Shown: positions 23,319-33,942, counted from the stretch's first letter. The stretch: DNA of 64,000 nucleotides from Nepenthes gracilis (GCA_033239525.1 BSYO01000035.1:9366627-9430626); one strand, 5' to 3'. Notes: generated by a model from the sequence alone, not told the origin. Numbers and translations are program-made.

Positions 23319-24813
23319 TGTAACGTACTGTATTTTCAATCGAAAATTCGACAAAGTTTTGGCTGTAATACGGCCATCGCCCAAATACAAAACCTATAAA
23401 TATCCTGTATACCACAACAAACAAATTCACAAGACATAATACATGATCTAAAAGCTACAAAACCATACGTGGCAGTAATGTCATAACTCCGAGTATGACA
23501 TTGGCTTAGGTAAGATGCTACTAGGTTCCCAAAGCAAACCATATAGACCTACAAAAATATATATATCTATCAAATACAGTGGAAACTATACTACATGAAT
23601 ATCACCATCTTATACATACATCAATATATAAAACCCACTCAAATATACAGAATACTCCATAAAAAAAGGGTACAATTCTACAAAAACTAAGTCATTAAGA
23701 TTTATCCTTCAAGTATTCAACCTAGCTAATTTCTAATCCTTTACCCCGCCTTATCAAGTATAAACTCATACTCATCTAGAGGTAAAAAAAATAGTAAATG
23801 TGGGCCAAATACTCAGCAAGTGTAATATAATAAAAAAATAATAAACAATATATGTAAAATAAAACAAAAGTGAGATATATAAATATAACGAGAATGCGTA
23901 AACATAAATCATTATTAAATACACTTCCTGAAATACATTTATCTTTCCTGATTTACTTGTCTTTCTTTAAATTCTAAAGCAAGTATAACTTCTTTATTTT
24001 GCGAACCAGGTCGGTAGACTTTACCAACTAATGGTGCAAACTAATAGAGGAAAGGAATGTGTATGTCCCCATACATTATAAGGCACTAACCACGAATCTC
24101 AACTTTAACGTCCTGTTGTAGACGATACCCGATACTTAGGGTCAGAAAATAGATAACAGATATGCTACTCAAGTAACTTTAACGTCTCGTAATAGATGGT
24201 GCCCGATACCTAGGGCCAGAAAAAAGATAACAAATATGCTACCTATACAACTTTAACATCCCGTGGCGGATGGTATCGATACCTAGGGCCAGAAACACAT
24301 AATAGATAATAGATAATAAATACGCCACCAGAGCATCTCCCGTGGTCCAGTAGTAATTTCTTGATTTTTCATAATAATATTCTAAGGTATGCCATGGAAT
24401 ACTACCCTCTAAAATATAAATTTGTGGTCCAAGTTTCATAATTTCTAATTCTTTAAGGAAACGTCCACCCAATTTCTTATATAAACTTCTTACTCCGGGA
24501 GAATGAATCATAAAAATATAAAATGTGTCATTTCCTTTTTTTACTATGCAAAATTCTTATTTTTCTTGGATACAAAATATATTATCATTTGTTTGGTATT
24601 CTCATGACTTTAAACAAATGCACAATTTAACATAGAGTATGAAAAAAATTAGAAAATCCTTACCACATTTGGGCAAATGTAACTTTAGAACTTCCGATTG
24701 AATAAAAAAATTAAAAACAAAACAAAAAAATAAAAAAATAAAAATAAAAATAAAAATAAAAATAATTAAAAAAAAAAAAAAAATACAACATTTCGATTGA
24801 ATCTGTCGTTACA
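23319..24813 (-). repeat. 5' LTR of G2, internally deleted
   Basis: It runs from TGTAACGTACTG on the left to TCGTTACA on the right. It matches the 3' LTR well up to about 24690; most of the next 0.9 kb, including the TATA box, is missing and replaced by a 90-bp A-rich tract. Without its promoter region G2 cannot be transcribed from this end. Confidence 0.75.
24704..24793 (+). repeat. A-rich tract flanked by a 9-bp direct repeat
   Basis: About 90 bp of A with scattered T and C is bracketed by CGATTGAAT (24695-24703 and 24794-24802). It could be a retroposed poly(A) remnant with target duplication, or microsatellite growth at a deletion joint in the LTR. Confidence 0.6.
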
Positions 24814-25559
24814 AGTGAAATAAATAGGAGTAGAAATAGGAAACTAAATAGGAAATAGATGTTCCATTTTAAGACCCTTTGTTATCACTTTTCATAATAC
24901 TTGATCTTATATAAGATAACCATTACAATTAAAATGACTTTCACATTTATTATCAACCAATTGTCTAATAAAAATTAAATTTATAAATAATGCTAGAAAT
25001 ATAAAAGCATTATCAAAGGAGGATCTAAGATTTCCAAAAGCAATGATTAGAAGAAAATTTTTATTTACTACCTAAATATTGTTGACTTCATACTTATGAA
25101 GATAATGTAAATCATATGTATTGCATGTCTTATAATTTGAAGCTTCAGAGTCAAATAATGACGAAGTGACCATTTGTCACTTACATTATAGTCCTACAGT
25201 AGATAAAGCAAAAACAATCATTTATTGTACCATATGAGAAGTGAGAGAGGATGAATAAACATTGGATGACTGATTATAGTTGGGAGGAGCTTTTATACTA
25301 GTTGAAGTGGATTAAACACCGGTGTGAAAAGTTTAAGCCTATCTATTTTGAGGTTGAACACGAATCCTTAATGATGTGTTCCTTCTTTTTGCGATAATTG
25401 TAGAATATCTTACTATAATTCTTTGTAATATGGTCATACTCCCTATAGCTATAATATTGCATTTAAGATTTGGACTTTCCTTAGTCCCTGTATTGCATAT
25501 GCCAAATTAACAAACTTGGAAGGAACCATGTATTATGTTATGGTAGATGAAGTCTTTCA
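24814..25559. other. AT-rich stretch with no recognisable feature
   Basis: No protein similarity or clear repeat was seen on either strand. It may be the diverged front part of the LTR that follows. Confidence 0.4.
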
Positions 25560-27077
25560 CCAATTTATCCATTAATGGGTAAAGGAAACCTTTAAGAATA
25601 GTACGGTATCTATGAGTTTGAAATCTGTGAAATTATAGTATAGTCTATAATTATTTGATATATAATTTATATCTTAGTGGATCAAAGTTTATCATTTGAA
25701 AGGATGCTTATACTGATGTGATCATCGTATAATGTGGTATCAAGAGATATCAAAGTGAGGGCACTAAGTATTGACATGCATGATGGATGTGATTCCTATA
25801 CCCCGTTTGGGCAAAGAGAATCTAAGTAAACAATTTCTATACCATATTAGGCAAAGGGAATTGTAAGGATAGATGTGGTTCCTATACCAAGAATTAGTGA
25901 TGGAAATCTGAGAAAGAAATTCTTATACCCAAACTAGGCAAGCAAAATTTTTATATATGAAACTTGCTAGTGTTATCTCATGTTACAGACGTAGTCGTCC
26001 GGGATGGTAATGTATGACACTTGGTTTAGAGTGATAGAAGAAGATCCAAGGTGATTATTTATGATATTACGTGACATAAAAATCTCTATTGAGATAGGTT
26101 CAATAAAACATATGATATTCATTTACACTTACATTCTAAAGAATCCTGGGTATATTTATAACATTCAAGTTTGGGGTAACATCAATGGTTGATTCTTGTT
26201 ATAATCTTGAGTTGTCTTTACAGCATATTGTAAATCCTTGAATAGAGTATAGTTGACTCATTAAGTTTGATGTTGCCGTTGTTTTCTTAATATTATTGTT
26301 TGAGATACTCATTATTTATTATTTTATTAATGATTATTATCTGATGAATTTTTCACTCATCCTAATATTTTATTGACTCCATAGTAGTATAGGTCTGTAG
26401 AGCTAGCTAGCTATCAAGTTTTATAGAGAAGATTCTAAAACTAGTTGCTTTATTTTGGAAATTTAGGATGATTTACTTTATCATGGTAGAAGAGACAATT
26501 TTTTTTTATCAAGATTGCATCCATTTAGTTTTGGATGTATTAGACATTACATTTGATATTGTTGTTTGAGCGGTTAGACTTTGATGGGTAGTTTCTTATG
26601 GATTATATGGTTGTCGTATTTATTATGATTTTATTATGATTATTTATGATTAAAATTTGTGTATGAGTGGTCTGAATTGGGTGATGGGCACCCCAAGTAT
26701 GGATCAGCATAATTATGGTATTAGATGGACAAGATACTATGAGAACACTTAATGAGTTAGAGTTTAGAAATATTCAAAAAATATTATGATTTACTAAGTG
26801 GTTTGAGAATTTATGATATCAATGATTATTCTAGGTCGAGAACATTCATAGTGCATCTCTAGGGACTCAGGATATATGAGTAGCCTAAGTCATGAATGGG
26901 CAAGTAAGTTAGAGTATTAGATAACAGAGTTCTAAGCTTCCGAGTTTTACAGGATGTCTAACCAAGCGAGCAAAGTACGAACATTATTTTGGAGCATTCA
27001 ATGGTAGTCATGCGGAACCAGGGGCTCGGCACAATAGGGCTGCAACGCAAGGCTAATGCCGCGGAATGGCCGTCACA
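25560..27077 (+). repeat. LTR fragment, plus orientation
   Basis: This stretch is homologous to about 53630-55000. Both share the order GTGGTATCAAGAGAT, then three to six copies of a CCTATACC...GGCAAAGGGAAT unit, then ATTTATGATTAAAATTT and GGCACCC. It ends with GCCGCGGAATGGCCGTCACA, the usual end of such gypsy LTRs. The 5' limit is unclear. Confidence 0.7.
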
Positions 27078-27104
27078 GTATCTTTTTTTTTTTAAATGTC
27101 AATT

Positions 27105-27134
27105 GTGCGTGTGCGAAGTTGTTCGCACGCACAC
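27105..27134. repeat. GC-rich hairpin
   Basis: GTGCGTGTGCGAA and TTCGCACGCACAC are 4 bases apart and pair with one mismatch and one G-T. The right arm is also the start of the larger inverted repeat at 27121-27824. Confidence 0.8.
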
Positions 27135-27824
27135 TGTGTTAATTTTTTTTTAATTTGAAGAAGAGAGATGGTAGCCGTTAAATTTGTTTTAAATCTAACG
27201 GCTGAGATTCTTCCCCCAAATCAAAAACCCTAACCACGTTGGTTTTGTTTTGCCACAGATGAATGAGGAAGAACGAAGAGAGATAGAGAGTAAACTGAAC
27301 GAAGAGAGAGAGAGAGAAAGCAGTGTGTGTCTTTTCCGTCTCCCTCCATCTCTGTCTTCCTTCTACTTGTGAGCCAAAACCCTAACCCCAAGTAGAGGAA
27401 CAATGTGAACCGAAGAGAGTAGAATGCGAGCCGCAGTGAAGCAAAACCACGAAATCGAGGCAAGTCACCAAATTTCTTACTCACTAAATAATTTCTTCCT
27501 TAATTTTTTTATAATCTATGGTTGTATGCCTTGATTTGGTGGGGAAACAAATCAAATGAGAGCCGACATTTTTGGGCTATGTGAAAACAGTGCCACAAGG
27601 AGCCGAGGGTAATTGTGAAAATAAAGCCACATGGGCTTTGGTGGAAAAATACGAACCTTATTTTGTTGGATGGGAAAAGAAAAGTTGGGATTTTCATTTT
27701 GTTATGTGAAAATTAGTTGAAGGCACAAGAACAGAGACTTGTGCTTTGTTCGTGGGGATCAGGGACCCTGCGCCACTCTCTTCTTCAAATTAAAAAAAAA
27801 AATTAACACTGTGCGCGTGCGAAC
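27121..27824. repeat. 47-49 bp inverted repeats 0.6 kb apart
   Basis: The arms are 27121-27167 (GTTCGCACGC...AAGAGAG) and 27776-27824 (its near-perfect reverse complement). The interval contains a GA-rich segment and no coding sequence I recognise. A reversed, diverged relative of the left part, including AGCCGTT(G/A)GAT and an AAATTAAAAAAAAAATT box, occurs at 32880-33000. This may be a terminal-inverted-repeat DNA transposon; no target duplication was found. Confidence 0.6.
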
Positions 27825-27945
27825 GGGATTTTCATTTTGTTATGTGAAAATTAGTTGAAGGCACAAGAATAGAGACTTGTACTTTGTTCGTGGGGATCAG
27901 AGGCCCTGCGCTGCTCTCTTCTTCAAATTAAAAAAAAAATTACAG
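27687..27945 (+). repeat. 138-bp tandem duplication
   Basis: GGGATTTTCATTTTGTTATG starts at 27687 and again at 27825. The copies agree through CTTCTTCAAATTAAAAAAAA with only a few substitutions, so the duplication is fairly recent. It overlaps the right arm of the inverted repeat. Confidence 0.9.
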
Positions 27946-28328
27946 CCACGGCTCCGTGAGAGCTCTATGAAAACATTTGACAAGAATCCGAAAATATTTA
28001 GTTTTTTTTAGTATTGTTTTGTGGTTGAGAAGACAGAAACAGAGAGAAATTGTTTAGTAAAAATTTCATAGCCATGCTAAATATTCCTTGAAGAATTTTT
28101 TGAGAGTTATGATGGAACATTTCCTTATTTGATAATCGGAATTAATAGAAAAATTAACCATTTTTAAGCTTTTTGGTTCTGTTACTAACAACCAACAAAA
28201 GAAAATTGATTGAACTCAATGTATCTGAAAGCAAAGAAAGAAGAAGAGGGTTTTCCTTTTTTCATGACATTTTTGTATTTTGTGGTTGAAATAAACAATA
28301 ATATTTTAATATTTTTGTGTTTGGACAG
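27946..28328. other. Intron-like AT-rich sequence upstream of the exportin-1 fragment
   Basis: No earlier exportin exon is visible. The end of the stretch (TTTGTGTTTGGACAG) is a plausible splice acceptor. Confidence 0.5.
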
Positions 28329-28853
28329 TGACTAAATCTCCACAAATTTCATTGATCATTATGGACATGCTCAATGTTTACAGGTATCTCTTAATGTGGT
28401 GTTTTTAATCTCTATGCTTAACATACTTTGATGTGATTATGTTGACTAGTATGTAGTCTCCTTGATTTGGTAATATCTTCAACAGAATGTGTAGTGAGCT
28501 TATATCAAGTAGTATTGCAGTAGGAGGGCCCTACGCAACTAAAACATCGTTTGTGAAACTCTAAGGTGAGACAGATAGCTGAGATGTATTGGCTCTTGCT
28601 TTTCATGTGAAGGCCAATTGACATTTTTAATTTGATTTTTCTTCTTAATTGAGTATGTGATTCTTTCAACAGATCAGTGAAACGGAAGACTTTTAAACTT
28701 GTGGTGACATTTCTAGACAAGGCTGAACACCAACGTCATATAGGGACACAATTTGTGTCGTCAATGATGGACCTGTTCTTGTTGACTATGCTAGGAATGT
28801 GCCTGATGCCAGGAATCCGAAGTTTTATCACTTTTTGCAACTATAATAAACAA
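28329..28853 (+). pseudogene. XPO1: Exportin-1 (CRM1/XPO1) gene fragment, three exons with introns
   Basis: Three exons of nuclear export receptor exportin 1 are visible, each with AG before and GT after. Exon 28329-28383 encodes SPQISLIIMDMLNVY. Exon 28486-28565 encodes MCSELISSSIAVGGPYATK and TSFVKL. Exon 28673-28853 encodes SVKRKTFKLVVTFLDKAEHQ and, after a 1-nt loss, PVLVDYARNVPDAR, then after another loss VLSLFATIIN. Splice phases are kept across both introns. A third single-base loss at the end of exon 2 creates a stop. XPO1 is normally over 1000 residues; this is about 100 residues from its HEAT-repeat middle. Introns are retained, so it was copied or left behind as DNA, not retrocopied. 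It sits among repeats, which suggests transposon capture. The assignment is from remembered family sequence. Confidence 0.9.
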
Positions 28854-29754
28854 GTAAATTTTAGTTTTGAGTTCATCCATTGCTATGCATTTTCTTTCCA
28901 TGGAAATGCTCCCAAAGAACACCTTGGAGCTGCTGTATTTTGTCATAAGCATGTTCATATGCAAATGCAATGCTTCATAGATGAAAAAGCACGTTTCGTG
29001 CTAACGTGTTTCGACCCCGTTAAAAATATGCTTTTAAGAACAATAAATAATAAATATCTAATACACGTAAAATATATTTAACACTGTAGATGCATACGAG
29101 ACTAACCAGCAATAGAGATAAAGACACAATTTTTGTAGCAGTGAAAACTCGATACCCACGGTATCGAGAAAAAACACTTCGGGATTATGGAAGCAATGCA
29201 TTTTTTTCCGTCACGTGAAATGAACTCCCAAAGAACACCTTGTCTTCAGTCAATCTTTATTTTGTCACGAACCAAGCAATGTTGGTAGAAGGCAATGTTT
29301 TAATGGTGAAAGAAAGTTGGTATGAACATGTAGAGCAATCTTTTAGTGATGAGTTTTTTAAGATGCAACAAATGTGAGAGAGTTTTCTTCTCAGAATTCC
29401 CAGTGGTTCAAAAACCCCAATATTTATAGTGGAGCCAAAAAAAAAAAAACCCAGCGTTCGGGGAGAGCATCGAGCGGGCGATGCGGTTATCAAGCGAGAG
29501 GCGAGTGGCCACTTATCTAAATACTTGTGTATTTTATTTGTTACAACGAAATGTAAGATGAATAGTATAGTGATAGAATGACAACTAAATAAGTCTCCCT
29601 CTCCCCAAAAAAAAAATAAAAAACCCACGTTCCTATGCAGCTAAATACTTGTGTATTTTATTTGTTACATGTAAGATGAATAGTATAGTGTTAGAATGAT
29701 TGGAGTCCACTTCTCAAGCTGCTAAAAAAAAAAAAACATTTCATATTTTGCTAG
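28854..29754. other. No gene seen; palindrome and short repeats
   Basis: A perfect 9-bp palindrome, CTCGATACC/GGTATCGAG with a 3-base loop, lies at 29148-29168. CCCAAAGAACACCTTG occurs at about 28911 and 29229, each time followed by TATTTTGTCA. A minus-strand frame at 29628-29257 shows no family. A further duplication is listed next. Confidence 0.5.
29517..29699 (+). repeat. 124-bp spaced direct duplication
   Basis: CTAAATACTTGTGTATTTTA starts at 29517 and 29641 and continues for about 60 bp with a 6-bp indel. The intervening part contains runs of A. Confidence 0.85.
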
Positions 29755-29790
29755 AAAACTCTTGTCAAAGTGGCAGTTTGGTGCATTGGA
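29755..29790 (+). pseudogene. Possible AP-1 gamma-adaptin exon fragment
   Basis: After a plausible acceptor (TTTTGCTAG) one frame reads KTLVKVAVWCIGE, close to the conserved TLVRVAVWCIGEYGD of the gamma subunit of the AP-1 clathrin adaptor. Similarity stops after the glutamate. Only 12-13 residues support the call, so it could be chance. If real, it is a second host-gene fragment about 0.9 kb from the exportin-1 exons. Confidence 0.45.
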
Positions 29791-30269
29791 GAGAGATTGT
29801 TGACATCATCTTGATTGTTGCTCTTATGTGATGGTTCTTTCACAATTTGATTGACCATTATCTGCTACTTGAAAGTCCAAGGCCGCCATCAGCGGGAAGT
29901 CCATAAGCTGAAGAAGGGAAAGGTATCGCGATCAAGAAAAGCTGAAGGAGAGGTTTTTGGAAATCACCACATGAAAACTAAGTGATGCTAAATGCATAAT
30001 GGGCAATGAGGCCTTCCAGTTAAGGCTTGTAATCCCGGATACCTTTTGATCTCAGGTGCAGGTTCCCCCTTCCCTGACGTTGGTTGGACCAAATAAGGAT
30101 GACCAAATTTTTGTTGGCTGTATGGTACCTATTGATGATTTTTCAGGCATTGGTATTTGGTGCGTCCAACTGATTTGGGCACTTACAATGTTTGTGCATG
30201 ATTGAAGTGGCATTGCTGTGGAGGTCAAATTTTCTTTATAATATCATATAATATTATATAACATTTCTC
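29791..30269. other. Unassigned, possibly more captured gene sequence
   Basis: The composition is less AT-rich than its surroundings. One frame near 30060-30190 stays open (PPSLTLVGPNKDDQIFVG, then GIGIWCVQLIW), but I do not recognise the family. Confidence 0.3.
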
Positions 30270-30818
30270 AAGAAAAAAAATCATATAATATTCTTTATAA
30301 AAATATTATATTTTTATTTAATTTGACAAATTAGGTTAAATTTTGCAATTTTTTTAATCAGAGCATTATAAATGAAAATTTGTACCAAAAAATTGAATAA
30401 AAAATCTGCAATCCGTTATATCAATCTAGACCCCTCATCTAAACTTGAGTAAAAACACTTAGGTCTTTAAGTAACAAAATCACTCGTATTTGTATCAAAA
30501 GAATTGGAAGCAATTTTGAGATTCTGCCAAAAATTAAAAACAGAATCCAAGATTTTAGTACTATTTTTTTTTATGCATAGATTTGAAGACAAATATTGCA
30601 GATGTGTTGGAATTGTTTTTCTTGGTATGGTAATGGCTATAGAGATTTGTTGAAAACAAAATTGATTAGTGGGGGAATTAACTTAACAAATGGAATATAG
30701 AATTCTTCATTTGTAGTGCTCTGATTAAAAAAAATTTATAAAATTTGATCTAGTTTGTCAAATTAAATAAAAATATAATAATTCAAGGAAGAATATTATA
30801 TGACATTTCTTTTCTCGG
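30270..30818. mobile_element. MITE-like foldback element with about 100-bp terminal inverted repeats
   Basis: The left arm (about 30270-30372) and right arm (about 30713-30818) are reverse complements over nearly their whole length. Shared blocks include TATATTTTTATTTAATTTGA and TTTTTAATCAGAGCA. The 340-bp centre is AT-rich and non-coding. The length, long inverted repeats and AT-richness fit a non-autonomous DNA transposon. I could not fix the exact ends or a target duplication. Confidence 0.75.
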
Positions 30819-31655
30819 CTCCACGTTGCTTAAATAAACCTTTACAAGTATGAATATGAAAAGTCAAATACAATCAAGGAAATAAAATTCATCTCCTCTC
30901 TCTCCCGTTCATATTAAATAAAGAGATTTAGGGTTTTAATTCAATATCACGGCCACCGGCATCAAAGAATCCCATCAACTTTTCTTCCATTTGGACCATC
31001 TCCGATGGCAAAGACAGTTGAGATGCCTTCCGTTGAATTAATGCTGGATTCTCTTCTCTTGCTCTTGCTACCACCATCTGTAGTAGCTAGCTACTTTTAC
31101 GAACTCTCCGTCTCTCAGTTTTCATATTTTTGAGACGAAGAAGTAATTTTGTGATGTAAATCAAAAGAAATCAAAATTAGCAAAATAGAGGATGCAATAT
31201 ATAAGATCTGTGGTCCGAAACTAGAAAAAAAAATCCAAAAATTTTGATATTTAAATATTCAAAATCGGAAGATTTTGAGACATTAAAAAAATGAAAAAAA
31301 AATCAACTTGGACGAGATGAAAACCACAAGCGTGAAGGACGTGAAGAAAGACGAAAACCACAATCAATATTTCTATAATATTTTATTTTAATAACCTAAA
31401 TATCAAACCCCAAAAAAAATCTAAAAAATCTGATATTTTGAGACGATTATAATATTGCTCGACGGCATAGGAAGAGAAAAAAAGAAGAAAATAAATATAC
31501 TTACGATTGCAGCGGACGATGACAGATGAACGGCTGTACAAGCAGGAAGAAAGTGGAGGGAGATGTTGGGAGACAGGGTGACGAAGAAGGCTAAGCGTGA
31601 ATAAGGTAGAGGGAGATGTTGAGAGAGGGAGACGAAGAAGGCTATGCTATGAGAG
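30819..31655. other. No gene seen
   Basis: AT-rich sequence with a GA-rich patch near 31540-31640, where GGGAGATGTTG(A/G)GAGA is duplicated. A short plus-strand frame at 31004 (MAKTVEMPSVELMLDS) has no recognised family. Confidence 0.35.
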
Positions 31656-32841
31656 GGCTGACGTGGACTTGCGTTGCCCACCTCATGGTGTTTGGGCGGT
31701 ATGCTCTATTGCCGGATTGTAGTATGCGCTGTCGTCCGCTTTGTTGATTGGCCGTTTGGGCTGACGTGGCATTTATAAAAAAAAATCGTGTTGGGCTGAC
31801 GTGGGCTTTGTGGTCTCTGTCCTCACTCATGCCTTGCTGACGTGGCCTTGTTTGTTGCCTTGTCTGTTTATTAGCGATCCGGCCTGTTCAAAAAGGGTGG
31901 CCGGTTGTGCTGTCGTGGACGTCTTGCTTCCCTGGGCCTTATGACGTGGATAAGCGCCTTAAGTCAATTGCGGAGTTTACTTTATGGCCTTGAAGTGGAT
32001 GCTGATGTAATTGCTGGGTGTGGGCGGGATCGCTCCATTATCCTGAAATAGGCAGCTGGCTGACTTGGACGTAGTGGTTCCTTTGGGCTGTTTTCCTCCA
32101 CACAATGCTCCCGGTTATGCTGGCAGTAGGCCTGGCTGACGTGGACTAGCATCTATGAGTCATTTGGTGACGTTTGCTGTTTCGCTTTGATGGGGTTGTT
32201 GCTGTAGTGTTTGCTGGTTTGATATCCCTCACTGGGAGTCTCTCTCCCTCTGTATCCCGGAATTGACGCGTGCTGACGTGGCTGTAGAGGCTCATTTGGA
32301 AGTATGGATCCGTTCGGCTGGTTCGCAAGACTGTGTGGGTGCCGGGCTTGGCTGACGTGGACGGTTTGTTATTGCTGGCCTTACTGGTTTTTTCTCACTT
32401 GTTTCCGGCTTGGGTTGTTTATTCCGGATTGCTATCTCTAGCTAAGATGAAATGCTTAGCCCTATTTTTTTTTTTTTTTTTTTTTTTTTGGGCTGTTGGA
32501 CTTGATTGACGTGGACGTGTGGCTTTGCTGGGCACTCCGGTCCTTTCCATCACATGTGCCCGGTTAGGCTGTTTGACAGATTTGGGTCCTTAAAAATGGA
32601 TGAGTGCTCGAATTCTTTCTTCTTTAATGTGGCTTTAATTTGGGCTAGAAGGCTGACGATTTGGCCAACTTTTTTACTTTTAATGTACCTGCTTTTCGTT
32701 TTCAAGAATCCTTTTCGGTGTGCTCGGGGTATACCCTAACAGTTTTATTCTAGCTCTAAATCGGTAAAACACTGAGAGTTAGAATAAAGTTTGTATATTT
32801 GTTTTATTTTAATCTAATTTAATTACTTACTAAAAAAAAGT
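31656..32841 (+). mobile_element. 5'-truncated LINE tail rich in TGACGTGG
   Basis: The element is flanked by TATGAGAG at 31648-31655 and 32842-32849, a perfect 8-bp duplication that continues imperfectly. It ends in a stem-loop (32745-32787), an AT-rich segment and ACTTACTAAAAAAAA, matching the 3' ends of the minus-strand LINEs, for example TCGG(T/C)AAAACACT shared with 56030-56050. No ORF remains. The first 0.9 kb is G/T-rich and carries nine exact TGACGTGG octamers on the same strand plus variants. A 26-bp T run lies near 32465-32490. Confidence 0.75.
31659..32514 (+). promoter_or_regulatory. Array of nine TGACGTGG octamers
   Basis: Exact copies start at 31659, 31762, 31797, 31838, 31942, 32137, 32274, 32353 and 32507, and near-copies lie at 31911, 32061 and 32168. 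All are on the plus strand. The word joins the TGACG core (TGA-type bZIP sites) with the ACGTGG core (ABRE or G-box-like sites). Spacing is irregular (35-195 bp). They may be relics of a degenerate repeat; regulatory use is inference. Confidence 0.6.
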
Positions 32842-32849
32842 TATGAGAG

Positions 32850-33942
32850 ATAGAGGGACCGGTTGCTGCTGCTGCTTTTGGTTAGGATTTTCTTTTAATT
32901 TGAGAGAACGAAATCACAGCCGTTGGATTATAAACGAATCCAACTGCTGTGGGGGTGATGTTTAAATTAAAAAAAAAATTGCTATGCGCGTACAAACAGG
33001 CTGCATGCGCCCAGCTCCGTGCGGCGCAGGGCCCCCTCATTTCGTAGCAATGCAGAGCTGGCTGAAGTTTTGAAAACATTGTAATTGGCAGCCTAGCTCA
33101 TAGGTCAGACTATTGGCACTCTGGATTATAAGACTGAAGTGATAAGCACAATAGCCTCTATTGTGGATGCTTAAAAAAAGAGGACAGCCAGAACAAATTA
33201 TTTCAGACTCCAAGATCAGGCCATCATTGCCTTTATCTATTAAGTGACAAAAGGCTAGCGAGTCTCGTGGCAAGTGATGCTATTTCAAATGAAAGAATAC
33301 TAGTAAATTGCCATGAACTGTAGAGCATTAGCACCTACTTCTTCTTTAGCAACAACCCTGATGAACCAAGCAACCCTTGGACATTCTTTTTGTTGTGGCA
33401 TTCTGGGACACTAAACCAAAAATTGTGATACACTAACAAATGGGATATAAGTTCAATCCAACCAACGGTAGCCGTAAGTTTTGAAAGGGGTTCTCATTAC
33501 TGCCAAGCCTGAATGGACTTCATTGCCTACTATCAAAGGAATCGATCTAGTCTTAGTTAGCTTACGTTACTGTTCTGGGATCTCTATTCAGCTCCCCTTT
33601 ATATTCTTCTGCTCTGTGCCCCATTTAGAAGCAATTTCGAAGCTCATGGACTTAACATGGGTGATGTCATCCCAGTTGATGGGAACTATTGTTCCCCAAT
33701 CCCAACGGGGAGGATGCTAGAGTTTGTGCTCATGAGTGTGGGTGTCGTACACCCTTTATATATTACAGAATAGAATAAAAGGTCTTGAGCCTCTATGGTT
33801 CAGAAAGAACTTGATGGGTCTATGAATGAGGATGTCCCCTTTAGATCGGCCAATTTCTATTCCATTTTAGATAATTGGGGCAATCACAAGACAGAAGATC
33901 AACACCTCTACTAAGATGACCTCAAAGATTGGATCAACTTGT
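32850..33942. other. Unassigned region with inverted-repeat relative of 27.1 kb
   Basis: About 32880-33045 carries AGCCGTTGGAT, an A-run box and GCGC-rich words, related in reverse to 27121-27240. Two medium frames (minus 33273-33037 and plus 33481-33720) show no known family. I see nothing else. Confidence 0.35.

Larger units (their letters stand above)
17275..24813 (-). mobile_element. Ty3/gypsy element G2, two LTRs, strongly decayed
   Basis: On the minus strand the order is 5' LTR (24813-23319), PBS (23316-23305), internal region, PPT (19606-19584) and 3' LTR (19583-17275). PBS and PPT sit exactly at the LTR borders, which fixes orientation and limits. A target duplication is not clean: the left flank is GAAAT, and GAAAT occurs on the right but 3 bp away from the expected end. 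The LTRs have diverged and differ by a large deletion, so the insertion is old. Confidence 0.8.

Noticed and set aside
24814..25559. Continuation of the G1 integrase beyond the G2 insertion
   Set aside because: No integrase motif was readable in any frame directly right of 24813.
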